DNA of 64,000 nucleotides from Oceanospirillaceae bacterium (GTDB lineage Bacteria > Pseudomonadota > Gammaproteobacteria > Pseudomonadales > Balneatricaceae), in assembly GCA_003521845.1 (NCBI GenBank), contig DPHB01000026.1:107520-171519 (forward strand), given 5' to 3'. Numbering within the stretch: the stretch's first letter is position 1; every line of letters starts with the position of its first letter. A program made the translations under genes and the position numbers. Positions 9,681-19,284 of this stretch are shown here, piece by piece. The notes beneath the pieces were generated by a model. It did not search any database, had not been told where the DNA came from, and saw only the letters and a list, made by a program, of their open reading frames with translations.

Positions 9681-10538
9681 TTAACCCTTCAACTGTGCAG
9701 CTACTTCAGCAGCAAAATCAACTTCTTCAATCTCGATACCTTCACCTACTTCCAAACGTACGAAAGAAGTGACTTCAGCACCAGCTTGCTTGGCAAGATC
9801 ACCAACTTTAACGTCAGGATTCTTAACAAAAGGCTGCTCTACTAGGCTATTTTCAGCCAAGAACTTGTTGATACGACCAACCATCATCTTTTCGATGATA
9901 GCATCTGGCTTGCCAGCCATGTCTGGCTGCGCCTTGATGATCTCTTCTTCTTTAGTCAATTCTTCAGCAGGCATATCGTCACGAGAGTTAACACGTGGAT
10001 TTACAGCAGTAACGTGCATAGCAATGTCTTTCGCCAATTCTGCATCACCAGCAGTCATGGAAACCAAAGCACCAATCTTGCTGTTGCTGTGTACATAAGC
10101 ACCAACGTTAGCACCTTCAATAAGCACGGAACGACGAGGAGTGATGTTTTCGCCAATCTTTTGAACTAGCGCTTCACGTACAGAGTCCAACTCAGCAGCG
10201 ATAGGCGCCATGTCCGTTGCTTTAGCAGCAAAAGCCGCGTCGGCTACTTGATCAACGAAAGCCAAGAAACCAGCATCACGTGCCGCAAAATCAGTTTCGG
10301 AGTTCACTTCAACCATTACCGCGTAAGAGTTGTCAGCAGCGATACGTACAGCCACAACACCTTCAGCAGCAGTACGACCAGCTTTCTTAGCTGCCTTCAT
10401 GCCACTGCTTTTACGCAAGTCTTCGATTGCTACTTCAATGTCACCACCAGCAGCAGTCAACGCTTTTTTACAATCCATCATGCCCAAACCAGTGCGGTCG
10501 CGCAGTTCTTTTACCATAGTTGCAGAGATAGCAGCCAT
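9681..10538 (-). CDS. tsf: Elongation factor Ts
   Basis: Guanine-nucleotide exchange factor for EF-Tu. The 285-residue protein has the N-terminal UBA-like domain with [15 protein letters not shown], followed by the two core subdomains ([15 protein letters not shown], and HVTAVNPRV with the conserved NPR). Length is normal. It is the second gene of the rpsB-tsf unit, 164 nt from rpsB with an attenuator-like hairpin between, and is closed by a strong terminator. Confidence 0.96.
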   Translation of the reverse strand: MAAISATMVKELRDRTGLGMMDCKKALTAAGGDIEVAIEDLRKSSGMKAAKKAGRTAAEGVVAVRIAADNSYAVMVEVNSETDFAARDAGFLAFVDQVADAAFAAKATDMAPIAAELDSVREALVQKIGENITPRRSVLIEGANVGAYVHSNSKIGALVSMTAGDAELAKDIAMHVTAVNPRVNSRDDMPAEELTKEEEIIKAQPDMAGKPDAIIEKMMVGRINKFLAENSLVEQPFVKNPDVKVGDLAKQAGAEVTSFVRLEVGEGIEIEEVDFAAEVAAQLKG

Positions 10539-10660
10539 TGTAAGATCCTCGATAATCTAAAGTTAAGCTTTGGCAACAGGTACATAAACCCAGTGCCAGA
10601 ATTCTTGTGCCTCACCAGCCTTGTGAGCAGGGTCGAACTAATATCGAAATAGGCAGTTCC

Positions 10661-10690
10661 AAAAAAAGGGAGCTAGGCTCCCTTTTTTAT
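10661..10690 (-). terminator. Intergenic terminator/attenuator between rpsB and tsf
   Basis: On the minus strand, stem GGGAGC / GCTCCC with loop CTA is flanked by an A run and a T run, 13 nt after the rpsB stop. tsf has no obvious strong promoter of its own, so this hairpin probably gives partial termination that sets the ratio of S2 to EF-Ts. Confidence 0.75.
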
Positions 10691-10702
10691 AAAGCGTAGC
10701 GA

Positions 10703-11449
10703 TTAAGCTTCGGCTTCAGCAGCTGCTTCTTCAGCAACTTCAACAAACTCACCAGCAGCAGTGCCAGCGGCGTTTTGGCCAGCTGCACAGGCATCAGCCA
10801 TTGCGCTTACGTAAATCTGGATAGCACGCAAAGCGTCATCGTTACCAGGAATTACGTAGTCAATGCCGTCTGGGTTGCTATTAGTATCAACGATACCGAT
10901 AACAGGGATACCCAACTTGTTGGCTTCGTTTACAGCGATACGCTCGTGATCAACGTCAACAACAAATAGTGCGTCTGGAAGACCACCCATATCCTTGATG
11001 CCGCCGATGGAACGTTCTAGCTTTTCCATCTCACGTTGACGCATTAGCGCTTCTTTCTTGGTCAACTGCTCGAAAGTACCGTCTTTAGCTTGACCTTCTA
11101 GATCACGGAAACGACGGATAGACTGACGAATAGTCTTATAGTTGGTAAGCATACCACCCAACCAGCGGTGGTTTACGTAAGGCATGCTTACGCGGTCTGC
11201 TTGCTCTTTGATCACCTTAGCGGCGGCGCGCTTGGTACCAACGAACAAAACCTTGTTCTTGTTGGCAGCCATGTTTTGCACGATAGCAAGAGCTTCATTC
11301 AACGCAGGAACAGTTTGGTCCAGGTTGATGATATGAATTTTATTGCGAGCACCAAAGATGTACTGACCCATTTTTGGGTTCCAGTAACGAGTTTGGTGAC
11401 CGAAGTGGGCGCCAGCTTTAAGCAGGTCGCGCATTGCTACTTGAGTCAT
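10703..11449 (-). CDS. rpsB: 30S ribosomal protein S2
   Basis: Ribosomal small-subunit protein, 248 residues. It starts with [20 protein letters not shown] and contains the [17 protein letters not shown] and FVGTKRAA segments and the [20 protein letters not shown] segment of the family. The frame is open for 35 more codons upstream, but the ATG at 11449 is the homologous start, with AGGA 8 nt before it. Divergent from map, the usual arrangement. Confidence 0.96.
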   Translation of the reverse strand: MTQVAMRDLLKAGAHFGHQTRYWNPKMGQYIFGARNKIHIINLDQTVPALNEALAIVQNMAANKNKVLFVGTKRAAAKVIKEQADRVSMPYVNHRWLGGMLTNYKTIRQSIRRFRDLEGQAKDGTFEQLTKKEALMRQREMEKLERSIGGIKDMGGLPDALFVVDVDHERIAVNEANKLGIPVIGIVDTNSNPDGIDYVIPGNDDALRAIQIYVSAMADACAAGQNAAGTAAGEFVEVAEEAAAEAEA

Positions 11450-11618
11450 AATTATTCCTAATATATGGGTTAGGCCTCCACAAACCCTTGTCCTGCAACT
11501 CTGCGAGCTATCAAGACCATATCCAAATCGGTGACTTTCGCAAGTCGCCAACACCCAAGGATATGTGCCGGTTTGTGTGTGACGTTAAGTTTATTTGCCT
11601 GACCTTATAGATTCAGGC
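11450..11618 (-). promoter_or_regulatory. Structured rpsB leader (candidate S2 autoregulatory element)
   Basis: The roughly 170-nt leader holds two foldable hairpins on the minus strand. One pairs CATATCC/GGATATG (11518-11524 with 11559-11565) around an inner stem GGCGACTT/AAGTCACC with a GCGA loop. A start-proximal stem, GGGTT/AACCC (11467-11487), contains GGAGGCCT. Gammaproteobacterial rpsB leaders are known to bind S2 for feedback control. Equating this leader with that element is an inference from position and structure. Confidence 0.5.
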
Positions 11619-11624
11619 GCGCGA

Positions 11625-11652
11625 ATTATATCGCAATTAATTTAGAAAGCAA
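11625..11652 (-). promoter_or_regulatory. Sigma-70 promoter for rpsB-tsf
   Basis: Minus-strand TTGCTT (11647-11652), 16-nt spacer, then a perfect TATAAT (11625-11630) followed by a GC-rich discriminator (TCGCGCGCC). GC-rich discriminators are typical of stringently controlled ribosomal promoters. Transcription would begin near 11618. Confidence 0.8.
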
Positions 11653-11835
11653 AGCCAATATCAAAACCATTGAGAACAAAGTGCCTCGTTATTCCAACAC
11701 CTTCCTAACCAACAACCGCCACCTGTTTTGCATCTGCTTTGACAGGGTCAATTTACAGACTCAACACGACACAAGCAGAGGCAAACCCCATATCAAAGAC
11801 CCCATAACAATTGTGGCCTAATAATTGGGGCTTTC

Positions 11836-11844
11836 TGTTATACT
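11836..11844 (+). promoter_or_regulatory. Extended -10 promoter for map
   Basis: TG-T-TATACT at 11836-11844 forms an extended -10 element, about 36 nt before the map ATG. No good -35 hexamer lies at normal spacing, which fits extended -10 use. The rest of the 430-nt gap between rpsB and map, outside the rpsB leader and promoter, shows no gene that I can support. Confidence 0.55.
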
Positions 11845-11879
11845 GCATGCAAATATTCAACCTGCTGTTATCTAAGCTC

Positions 11880-12647
11880 ATGACTATCATTATTAAAACC
11901 CCCGAACAGATCGAAAAAATGCGCATCGCCGGCCGCCTAGCTGCCGAAGTACTGGAAATGATTGAACCCCATGTAAAACAAGGGGTAACTACCAATGAAA
12001 TCAATCAAATCTGCCATGACTATATAGTAGACGTACAGGGTGCCATCCCCGCACCTCTAAACTACCATGGTTTTCCTAAATCCATTTGCACATCGGTTAA
12101 CCACGTAGTATGTCATGGCATCCCTAACGATAAGCCTTTGAAAAGTGGCGATGCCATTAACATTGACATCACGGTGATTAAAGACGGTTACCACGGCGAT
12201 ACCAGCAAGATGTTTACCATCGGTAAAACACCAGCCCACGCTCAGCGCTTAATCGATATTACCTATGAATGTATGAACATGGGTATTGAAATGGTGAAGC
12301 CGGGCGCCCGCTTGGGCGATATTGGCGCCGTGATCCAAAAGCATGCGGAAGCGCATCACTACTCCGTAGTACGTGAATACTGCGGCCATGGCATTGGCGA
12401 AGGCTTCCATGAAGAGCCACAAGTATTGCACTATGGCCAAGCAGGCACAGGCGTAGAACTGAAGCCAGGCATGATCTTTACCATCGAACCCATGGTAAAC
12501 GCTGGCAAACGTCACGTTAAATTACTTAAGCGTGACGGCTGGACTGTTGAAACTACGGACAAGCGCCTTTCTGCGCAGTTTGAACACACTATCCTGGTGA
12601 CACCAACAGGCTACGAGAACCTGACTCTTAGGAACGAAGAGAAGTAG
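11880..12647 (+). CDS. map: Type I methionine aminopeptidase
   Basis: Removes the initiator methionine from nascent proteins. The 255-residue protein starts MTIIIKTPEQIEKMR; the longer upstream frame would reach into the promoter and is rejected. The five metal ligands of the family lie in recognisable segments: INIDITVIKDGYHGDTS (two Asp), GHGIGEGFHEEP (His), FTIEPM (Glu) and QFEHTILV (Glu). The start has only a weak ribosome site. It leads a plus-strand run with glnD 44 nt downstream. Confidence 0.96.
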   Translation: MTIIIKTPEQIEKMRIAGRLAAEVLEMIEPHVKQGVTTNEINQICHDYIVDVQGAIPAPLNYHGFPKSICTSVNHVVCHGIPNDKPLKSGDAINIDITVIKDGYHGDTSKMFTIGKTPAHAQRLIDITYECMNMGIEMVKPGARLGDIGAVIQKHAEAHHYSVVREYCGHGIGEGFHEEPQVLHYGQAGTGVELKPGMIFTIEPMVNAGKRHVKLLKRDGWTVETTDKRLSAQFEHTILVTPTGYENLTLRNEEK

Positions 12648-12691
12648 CCAACAAAACACACTCAGGATATAGATAATAAGGAGACAGGGTT

Positions 12692-15403
12692 TTGAATCCC
12701 AAGCAATATGTCAGCGCAGCATTACGCAAAACCATTTTTGATAGCGAGCAGGTAAAAGCCGACATTCAAGCCCAGCAAGTCCCCGTCACAAGCATACTCA
12801 AACAAGCCTTAAATGCCGGCACGGACCACCTAGACGAGTTATTTCGCGCCACTCAACATGAGCGTATAGTAGAACTTGTCTACGCTCGCGCCTGGCTAAC
12901 AGACCGCTTCCTATACCTGCTCTGGCATCAATTCAACTGGCCGCCAGGCGCAGCCCTCATTGCCGTAGGTGGCTATGGCCGCGGCGAACTTCATCCCCAT
13001 TCTGATATTGACCTGCTAGTCTTAATTGATGACCAGGAAGCACCCGAAACCTGGGAACACAGTGCGCAACAATTTGTCACCGCCTTGTGGGACTTGGGTG
13101 CCGTTATTGGCAGTAGTGTACGTACTTATAAAGAGTGCCAAGAACAAGCCCGGGGCGATATCACCATTGCCACTAATCTCATTGAATCTCGCACTATTAC
13201 CGGCAAGTCGCCTCTACGCAGACAACTATTTCGCTGGCTAATGACGGATGACGCTTGGACCGATGAAGCCTTTTACAAGGCCCGTGTTAAGGCCCAGCAA
13301 GAACGCCACAAGCGCACTAACGAAACCGAATACAATTTGGAACCCAATCTTAAAACATCGCCAGGTGGATTGCGTGACATTCAAACCATCACCTGGATTG
13401 GTAAACGCCACTTTGGCCTGCGCTACATGCGCGACCTCTACCAACACGATTTTATTACCGAAGACGAACTTGGCTTTTTCTACCGTGCCATCGACTACTT
13501 GTGGACTATTCGCTACGCTTTGCACCTGCAAAACAAACGCCCCGAAGACCGCTTACTATTTGACCAACAACGCAAACTTGCCGCAGCTTTTGACTACCAA
13601 GACAACGACAAGGCGCTAGCTGTCGAACAGTTTATGCGTAAGTACTACCGTGTTGCCATGCGCCTGGCTGAACTCAACCAAACTTTATTGCAACTGTTTG
13701 ACCAAGCCATTTTGCGAGCTAATCTACCTGACGTGATCGTACACGTTAACCGTCGTTTTGAAATTCGTAATGGGCTATTAGAAACCAAACACGACAAGGT
13801 ATTTCTACAGCAACCTTTTGCCCTCATGGAAGCCTATGTCATCTTGGCCCAGCACCCAGATTGCTCTGCCATTGGTGCCGCTACCCAGCGCTTAATCCGT
13901 AGTCACCGTCCATTGATGGACGCAAAACTACGCAAGGACATTCGCGTTAACAGCTTGTTCATGGAGCTGCTACGCTCCCCTAAGCGTATGTCCCACACCC
14001 TAATCGACATGCAACGCATTGGTTTACTAGCCTGCTACTTGCCAGCTTTTAGCCATATTACTGGACAGATGCAACACGACCTGTTCCATATTTATACGGT
14101 AGACGCTCACACCATGAAGGTGGTGAAGCGCATGCGGGAGATGCTACTCAGCAGGGACCGCGAACGCTTCCCCCTTGCTACCCGTATCGTGCACGAACTA
14201 CCCAAAATAGAACTGCTCTATATTGCTGGCCTTTATCATGACATAGCTAAAGGCAAAGGTGGTGACCATTCCAAGTTAGGTGCCGAAGAGGTGAAAGATT
14301 TCTGCCTCCAACATCATCTTGGCCAATGGGATACCAACCTTGTAAGCTGGCTAGTGCGCAACCATCTACTGATGTCCATGACAGCCCAGAAGCGTGATAT
14401 TGGTAGCCCGGAAGTTATCTATGAATTTGCTGCCCTCATGGGTGATGAGCTACATCTGGACTATTTGTACGTGATGACCGTATGCGATATCTACGCCACT
14501 AATCCGGAACTGTGGAACAACTGGCGCGCCTCCCTTTTGCGTCAGCTATACACAGAAACTAACCGCGTATTGCGTTTGGGACTAGATTTAGACACACCTA
14601 TCGATCACGACAGTTTAATTGAACAAACACAAATAGACGCACGCAAGCTATTGCTAGAAAAGCGCCTTAATCCCGCTGCCGTACAAAACCTATGGAACCA
14701 GCTGGGCGACGACTACTTTATACGTGAGCGTGCCGCCACAGTAGCCTGGCATACTCGCCTGATTATAAGCCACCAAGTTGACACGCCCTTGGTGACCATT
14801 AGCGAGTACAGCTTTAATGACTTTGAAGGCGGTAGCCAGATCTTTGTTTACACCAAAGACCAGCCCAACTTATTTGCCGCCATGTGCGCCATTATTGGCC
14901 AGTTAAACTTGAACATCTTCGATGCGCGCATTATCACCACCGACGATGGCTATAGTATGGATACCTTTGTGGTATTGGACCAAGAAGGTCAAACTCTCGA
15001 TGCCACGGTAGAAATTCGCCAAAAATTGCAAGAAAAACTCACTCAAGCCCTACAGCACCCAAAAGATTTTGCTTATCTAGTACAGCAACGCACACCACGC
15101 TTGCACAAGCTATTTGCCATACCAACACAGGTAAACATCACCAACCCAGAAGGCTTTAGTTGGACCCGTGTTGAACTTATCTGTTCTGACCGCCCTGGCT
15201 TGTTAGCCCAAGTAGGCCTAGTATTTATGCGTATGGGTATTAGCATTCAAAAGGCCAAGATTCAGTCCATGGGTGAACGCGTAGAAGACGTGTTCTTTAT
15301 CACCGATATGGACGGTGAACGCATTACAGATCTAGAGTTTGTGCAGTGCTTACAGGAACAGATTAGCTCGGAATTGGATAGTCATATTAATCAAACGCAG
15401 TAA
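12692..15403 (+). CDS. glnD: [Protein-PII] uridylyltransferase / uridylyl-removing enzyme GlnD
   Basis: Senses glutamine and adds or removes UMP on PII proteins to control nitrogen assimilation. The 903-residue protein has an N-terminal nucleotidyltransferase motif GGYGRGELHPHSDIDLL at residues 93-109, an HD phosphohydrolase with HDIAKGKGGDHS near residue 516, and two C-terminal ACT domains (from about 710 and 826). All key residues are present and the length is normal. The start is TTG at 12692, set by an AAGGAG site 8 nt upstream. map-glnD adjacency is the common gammaproteobacterial order. Confidence 0.96.
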   Translation: MNPKQYVSAALRKTIFDSEQVKADIQAQQVPVTSILKQALNAGTDHLDELFRATQHERIVELVYARAWLTDRFLYLLWHQFNWPPGAALIAVGGYGRGELHPHSDIDLLVLIDDQEAPETWEHSAQQFVTALWDLGAVIGSSVRTYKECQEQARGDITIATNLIESRTITGKSPLRRQLFRWLMTDDAWTDEAFYKARVKAQQERHKRTNETEYNLEPNLKTSPGGLRDIQTITWIGKRHFGLRYMRDLYQHDFITEDELGFFYRAIDYLWTIRYALHLQNKRPEDRLLFDQQRKLAAAFDYQDNDKALAVEQFMRKYYRVAMRLAELNQTLLQLFDQAILRANLPDVIVHVNRRFEIRNGLLETKHDKVFLQQPFALMEAYVILAQHPDCSAIGAATQRLIRSHRPLMDAKLRKDIRVNSLFMELLRSPKRMSHTLIDMQRIGLLACYLPAFSHITGQMQHDLFHIYTVDAHTMKVVKRMREMLLSRDRERFPLATRIVHELPKIELLYIAGLYHDIAKGKGGDHSKLGAEEVKDFCLQHHLGQWDTNLVSWLVRNHLLMSMTAQKRDIGSPEVIYEFAALMGDELHLDYLYVMTVCDIYATNPELWNNWRASLLRQLYTETNRVLRLGLDLDTPIDHDSLIEQTQIDARKLLLEKRLNPAAVQNLWNQLGDDYFIRERAATVAWHTRLIISHQVDTPLVTISEYSFNDFEGGSQIFVYTKDQPNLFAAMCAIIGQLNLNIFDARIITTDDGYSMDTFVVLDQEGQTLDATVEIRQKLQEKLTQALQHPKDFAYLVQQRTPRLHKLFAIPTQVNITNPEGFSWTRVELICSDRPGLLAQVGLVFMRMGISIQKAKIQSMGERVEDVFFITDMDGERITDLEFVQCLQEQISSELDSHINQTQ

Positions 15404-15424
15404 TACCTAAAAACCACCATATTT

Positions 15425-15485
15425 GGGGTCAGAGGGCCTGCCCCATGAGTGCAGCGAATGCCTTGGGTACCTAAGGTCTGACCCC
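15425..15485. repeat. Structured intergenic repeat, copy A (arms GGGGTCAGA/TCTGACCCC)
   Basis: A 61-bp unit between glnD and the ArsC-like gene, with 9-bp perfect inverted ends (15425-15433 and 15477-15485). The core reads GGGCCTGCCCCATGAG, then a GCAGCGA-type segment and TGCCTTGGGTACC, and is nearly the same as the cores at 21577-21651 and 33811-33885. It lies 21 nt after the glnD stop, so it could also act as the glnD 3' structure. Confidence 0.75.
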
Positions 15486-15560
15486 GTTAATCCCACGTAT
15501 CTAAATACTCTTTTTTTTGCTACCATCTGCGCTTCAATTTTAGCGCTGCGGAATTTTATC

Positions 15561-15911
15561 GTGACCAACCTCACCATGCATGGCATTGCCAACTGTGACA
15601 CCATCAAAAAAGCCAAAAAATGGCTCAATGAGGCCAACATAGATTTTCAATTTCGAGACTACAAAAAACAACCACCTAGCCTAGCCGAGCTTGAATCTTG
15701 GTCTAACCTAGTCGGTTGGGAAACCCTATTAAATAAACGCGGCACCACCTGGCGTAAACTAGATCCTGCCTTACAGGCAGACCTAGACCAAGCCAAAGCG
15801 CTACAACTGTTGGCCGACAACCCCAGCATGATCAAGCGCCCCTTGTTGATCAAAGACGGTAACGCACTAGTCGGCTTTAAAGCCGCTGATTACGAAGAAT
15901 TTAACGCATAA
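15561..15911 (+). CDS. ArsC/Spx-family reductase (YffB-like)
   Basis: Small thioredoxin-fold protein of the ArsC/Spx superfamily, 116 residues. It has the single-cysteine NCDTIKKAKKWL segment at the first helix, the middle LLNKRGTTWRKLD and the late KRPLLIKDGNALVGF. These match E. coli YffB, found near dapE there as here; the exact substrate in the cell is not known. The GTG at 15561 is preferred because it gives the family N-terminus (a short beta strand before the Cys); the ATG at 15576 would trim it. Located 22 nt upstream of dapD. Confidence 0.82.
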   Translation: MTNLTMHGIANCDTIKKAKKWLNEANIDFQFRDYKKQPPSLAELESWSNLVGWETLLNKRGTTWRKLDPALQADLDQAKALQLLADNPSMIKRPLLIKDGNALVGFKAADYEEFNA

Positions 15912-15933
15912 TAGTTTTTATCAGGAGATAAAC

Positions 15934-16971
15934 ATGAGCCACTTTAGTTTCGGTTTTGGTGTTGGCACCCAGTCCAGCCAAGGTGAATGGTTGGAAGTAT
16001 TCTACCCACATCCAGTATTGAACCCATGCGACAGCTTAGTTAAAGCCATTGCTGGTGTACTAGGTAGCGAAATGGCTACGGGCAATCACGCTGCACAAAT
16101 CAACGCGCAACAAGCTAGCCAAATTTGTGAAGCCTTGCAAGCTATAGACCACGAAAGCCAAGCTCAGTGGTTACGTCAAGCGGCTGACGCCGGCCAGCCT
16201 ATGGTTATCACTCTACTAGAAACTGACACTGGCCCAACTAGCACACCAGAAGTTTATTTGAAGCTGCAATTGCTATCTGCGGGCAAGGTACAGCCACACG
16301 GCCAAGACCTTACTGGTATCTTCGGTTTGCTACCTAACGTTGCTTGGACCAACGAAGGCCCAGTTTCTATTGACGACCTTACGCAGCGCCAAATGGATGC
16401 TCGTCTACGTGGCGCATGGCTACACGTTAACGCTGTAGACAAGTTCCCACGCATGGTGGATTACAAGGTACCTAAGGGTGTTCGCATTGGCGATGCTTCC
16501 CGCGTACGCTTGGGTGCCCACCTGTCCGAAGGCACCACAGTTATGCACGAAGGCTTTGTTAACTTCAACGCTGGCACCTTGGGCCACGGTATGATCGAAG
16601 GCCGTATCTCCGCTGGCGTAGTAGTTGGTAACAACTCTGACCTAGGTGGCGGTTGCTCCACTATGGGCACCTTGTCCGGTGGCGGTAAAGAAATCATTGC
16701 TGTTGGCGAAGAATGCTTGATCGGTGCTAACGCCGGTGTTGGTATTGCCCTAGGCGATCGCTGCATCGTGGAAGCTGGTTTGTATGTCACTGGTGGCACA
16801 AAGATCACTGTACTAGACAGCAACAACCAAGAAATTGGCACTGCCAAAGGCGTAGCCCTATCTGGTAAGAGCGACCTACTATTCCGCCGCAACTCCATGA
16901 GCGGCCGCGTAGAAGTGAAGCCAAACGGCGCAGCCGTAGAGCTGAATGACGCCCTACACAGCAACAACTAA
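15934..16971 (+). CDS. dapD: 2,3,4,5-tetrahydropyridine-2,6-dicarboxylate N-succinyltransferase
   Basis: Succinylase step of diaminopimelate/lysine synthesis. The 345-residue protein is the long pseudomonad-type DapD (not the 274-residue enteric type). It has an N-terminal domain starting MSHFSFGFGVGTQ and a left-handed beta-helix with hexapeptide repeats (VRIGDASRVRLGAHLSEGTT, MIEGRISAGVVVGNNSDLGG). A CAGGAG ribosome site precedes the ATG. It works directly with dapE downstream via the aminotransferase DapC, which is not in the window. Confidence 0.94.
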   Translation: MSHFSFGFGVGTQSSQGEWLEVFYPHPVLNPCDSLVKAIAGVLGSEMATGNHAAQINAQQASQICEALQAIDHESQAQWLRQAADAGQPMVITLLETDTGPTSTPEVYLKLQLLSAGKVQPHGQDLTGIFGLLPNVAWTNEGPVSIDDLTQRQMDARLRGAWLHVNAVDKFPRMVDYKVPKGVRIGDASRVRLGAHLSEGTTVMHEGFVNFNAGTLGHGMIEGRISAGVVVGNNSDLGGGCSTMGTLSGGGKEIIAVGEECLIGANAGVGIALGDRCIVEAGLYVTGGTKITVLDSNNQEIGTAKGVALSGKSDLLFRRNSMSGRVEVKPNGAAVELNDALHSNN

Positions 16972-16981
16972 TCTGTTGTAA

Positions 16982-18172
<1,191 letters not shown>

Positions 18173-18176
18173 ATCT

Positions 18177-18557
18177 ATGCAACAGCCAGATATCGAAATC
18201 TACGTTAAAGGCCCAACTAACGAGCAAATCAAAGATTGGCTTAACGAGCAATTTGATGGTTTAGAAGAACGTAGTGCCAGCCCCAAACGTCAGGTTTACA
18301 ATGCAACCTGGCAGGAAGCTAGTTTCGAAATCATGGTGCTATCCAAGGTACAAAGTGGCTATAGCAGCATCTGGTTTGATAGCCCAAGCCTACCTTGGGC
18401 CAATGACAAAGTCTGCGCGCAAGCGGCCCTAGCAAGCCTTCCACAAGATAATTTAAGCGTACGCTGTGTTGCTGCCAGCTGGCAGGAAGGCGATGCCCCT
18501 GATCAATGGCTACACCTAACCACTGCAGGCGAAGAGCTAGTTAACTGGCAAGCCTAG
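18177..18557 (+). CDS. Conserved-looking hypothetical protein downstream of dapE
   Basis: A 126-residue soluble acidic protein with no signal peptide or membrane helix. I do not recognise the family. It begins MQQPDIEIYVKGPTNEQI, which could be a beta-alpha start. The middle is Trp-rich (SIWFDSPSLPW), and the end has VRCVAASWQEGDAP. The 4-nt gap to dapE and matching codon use suggest a real, co-translated gene. A role in lysine or cell-wall metabolism would be guesswork. Confidence 0.7.
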   Translation: MQQPDIEIYVKGPTNEQIKDWLNEQFDGLEERSASPKRQVYNATWQEASFEIMVLSKVQSGYSSIWFDSPSLPWANDKVCAQAALASLPQDNLSVRCVAASWQEGDAPDQWLHLTTAGEELVNWQA

Positions 18558-18570
18558 GCCTTATCAATCT

Positions 18571-18626
18571 CTAGTCTTCCAACTTAATAGACTAGCCCCA
18601 CCAAAAACTATTTATTGAACTAGACT
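18571..18626. promoter_or_regulatory. Candidate operator upstream of the toxin-antitoxin pair
   Basis: CTAGTCT (18571-18577) and AGACTAG (18589-18595) form a perfect 7-bp inverted repeat. A third related half-site, CTAGACT, is at 18620-18626, just before a TATAAG hexamer at 18630. Repeated half-sites ahead of a toxin-antitoxin operon commonly bind the antitoxin; here the site is inferred from spacing only. Confidence 0.4.
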
Positions 18627-18659
18627 CCCTATAAGTGCAATTTGCCAAGGAGTGGCTCA

Positions 18660-18953
18660 ATGGACTACACTAAAGATCCCATCTATGAATGGGATGCCGC
18701 TAAAAACGCGGCCTGCGTTGCTAATCGAAATCTCGACTTTGTTACGGCAATCGCTGCCTTTGATGATCCCTATAGAATTATAGATAGCGATAACAGGCAT
18801 GATTATCGTGAGCAACGTTGGCGTCTACTCGGCACTATTAAAGGGCGCTTGCATTGTGTGATCTATACGCTACGCAAAGATAAAGTACGTATAATCTCAG
18901 CCAGAAAAGCCAACCATAGAGAGGTCAAGCAATATGAACACAGTCGTATATAG
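18660..18953 (+). CDS. brnT: BrnT-family toxin
   Basis: Small toxin of the BrnT family, related in fold to RelE-like ribonucleases. The 97-residue protein has the family blocks YEWDAAKNAACVANRNLDF, AFDDPYRI, YREQRWRLLGTIKGR and KVRIISARKANHREV. The ATG at 18660 is chosen because AAGGAG lies 7 nt upstream; the frame extends to a TTG at 18642, which overlaps that ribosome site. It overlaps the next gene by 20 nt, typical for a toxin-antitoxin pair. Canonical partners are ribbon-helix-helix BrnA; here the partner is different. Confidence 0.85.
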   Translation: MDYTKDPIYEWDAAKNAACVANRNLDFVTAIAAFDDPYRIIDSDNRHDYREQRWRLLGTIKGRLHCVIYTLRKDKVRIISARKANHREVKQYEHSRI

Positions 18954-19284
18954 GCATACTCCTGGAGAGGTGAATTTAGGCAAAACCGACCTAGAAAAAT
19001 TCGATGCAACAACGGAAGAAGACATTGCCCGTCAAATTGCAGAGGATGACGAAGAAGCCCGCCAAGACGCTATAGCCTATGTGCGTGGCGTGCGCCTTAA
19101 GCTAGGCCTGAGCCAAGCTCAATTTGCTGACCATCTGAAGGTCTCTATCACTACTATACGTAACTGGGAACAAGGCAAACGCTTCCCTAGCGGTGCCGTA
19201 AGAACCTTATACCGTATTTTAGATCGTGCCCCAGAGGCCAGCTTAGCGGCGCTGCAAGCCGATATGGATGAAGCAGCGGCTTAA
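18934..19284 (+). CDS. XRE-type (HTH) antitoxin partner of BrnT
   Basis: A 116-residue protein with an acidic N-terminal half (TTEEDIARQIAEDDEEAR), possibly the toxin-neutralising part. The C-terminal helix-turn-helix is LRLGLSQ-like: KLGLSQAQFADHLKVSITT followed by IRNWEQGKRFPSG. This is the MqsA/HigA style of DNA-binding domain, not the ribbon-helix-helix of BrnA. It starts inside brnT (20-nt overlap) and ends 4 nt into the convergent kinase gene. It probably represses the pair through upstream inverted repeats. Confidence 0.8.
   Translation: MNTVVYRHTPGEVNLGKTDLEKFDATTEEDIARQIAEDDEEARQDAIAYVRGVRLKLGLSQAQFADHLKVSITTIRNWEQGKRFPSGAVRTLYRILDRAPEASLAALQADMDEAAA

Noticed and set aside
11753..12004. 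Open frame on the minus strand across the map promoter and start
   Set aside because: It overlaps the conserved start of map, has no recognisable protein features, and is best explained as a chance frame.
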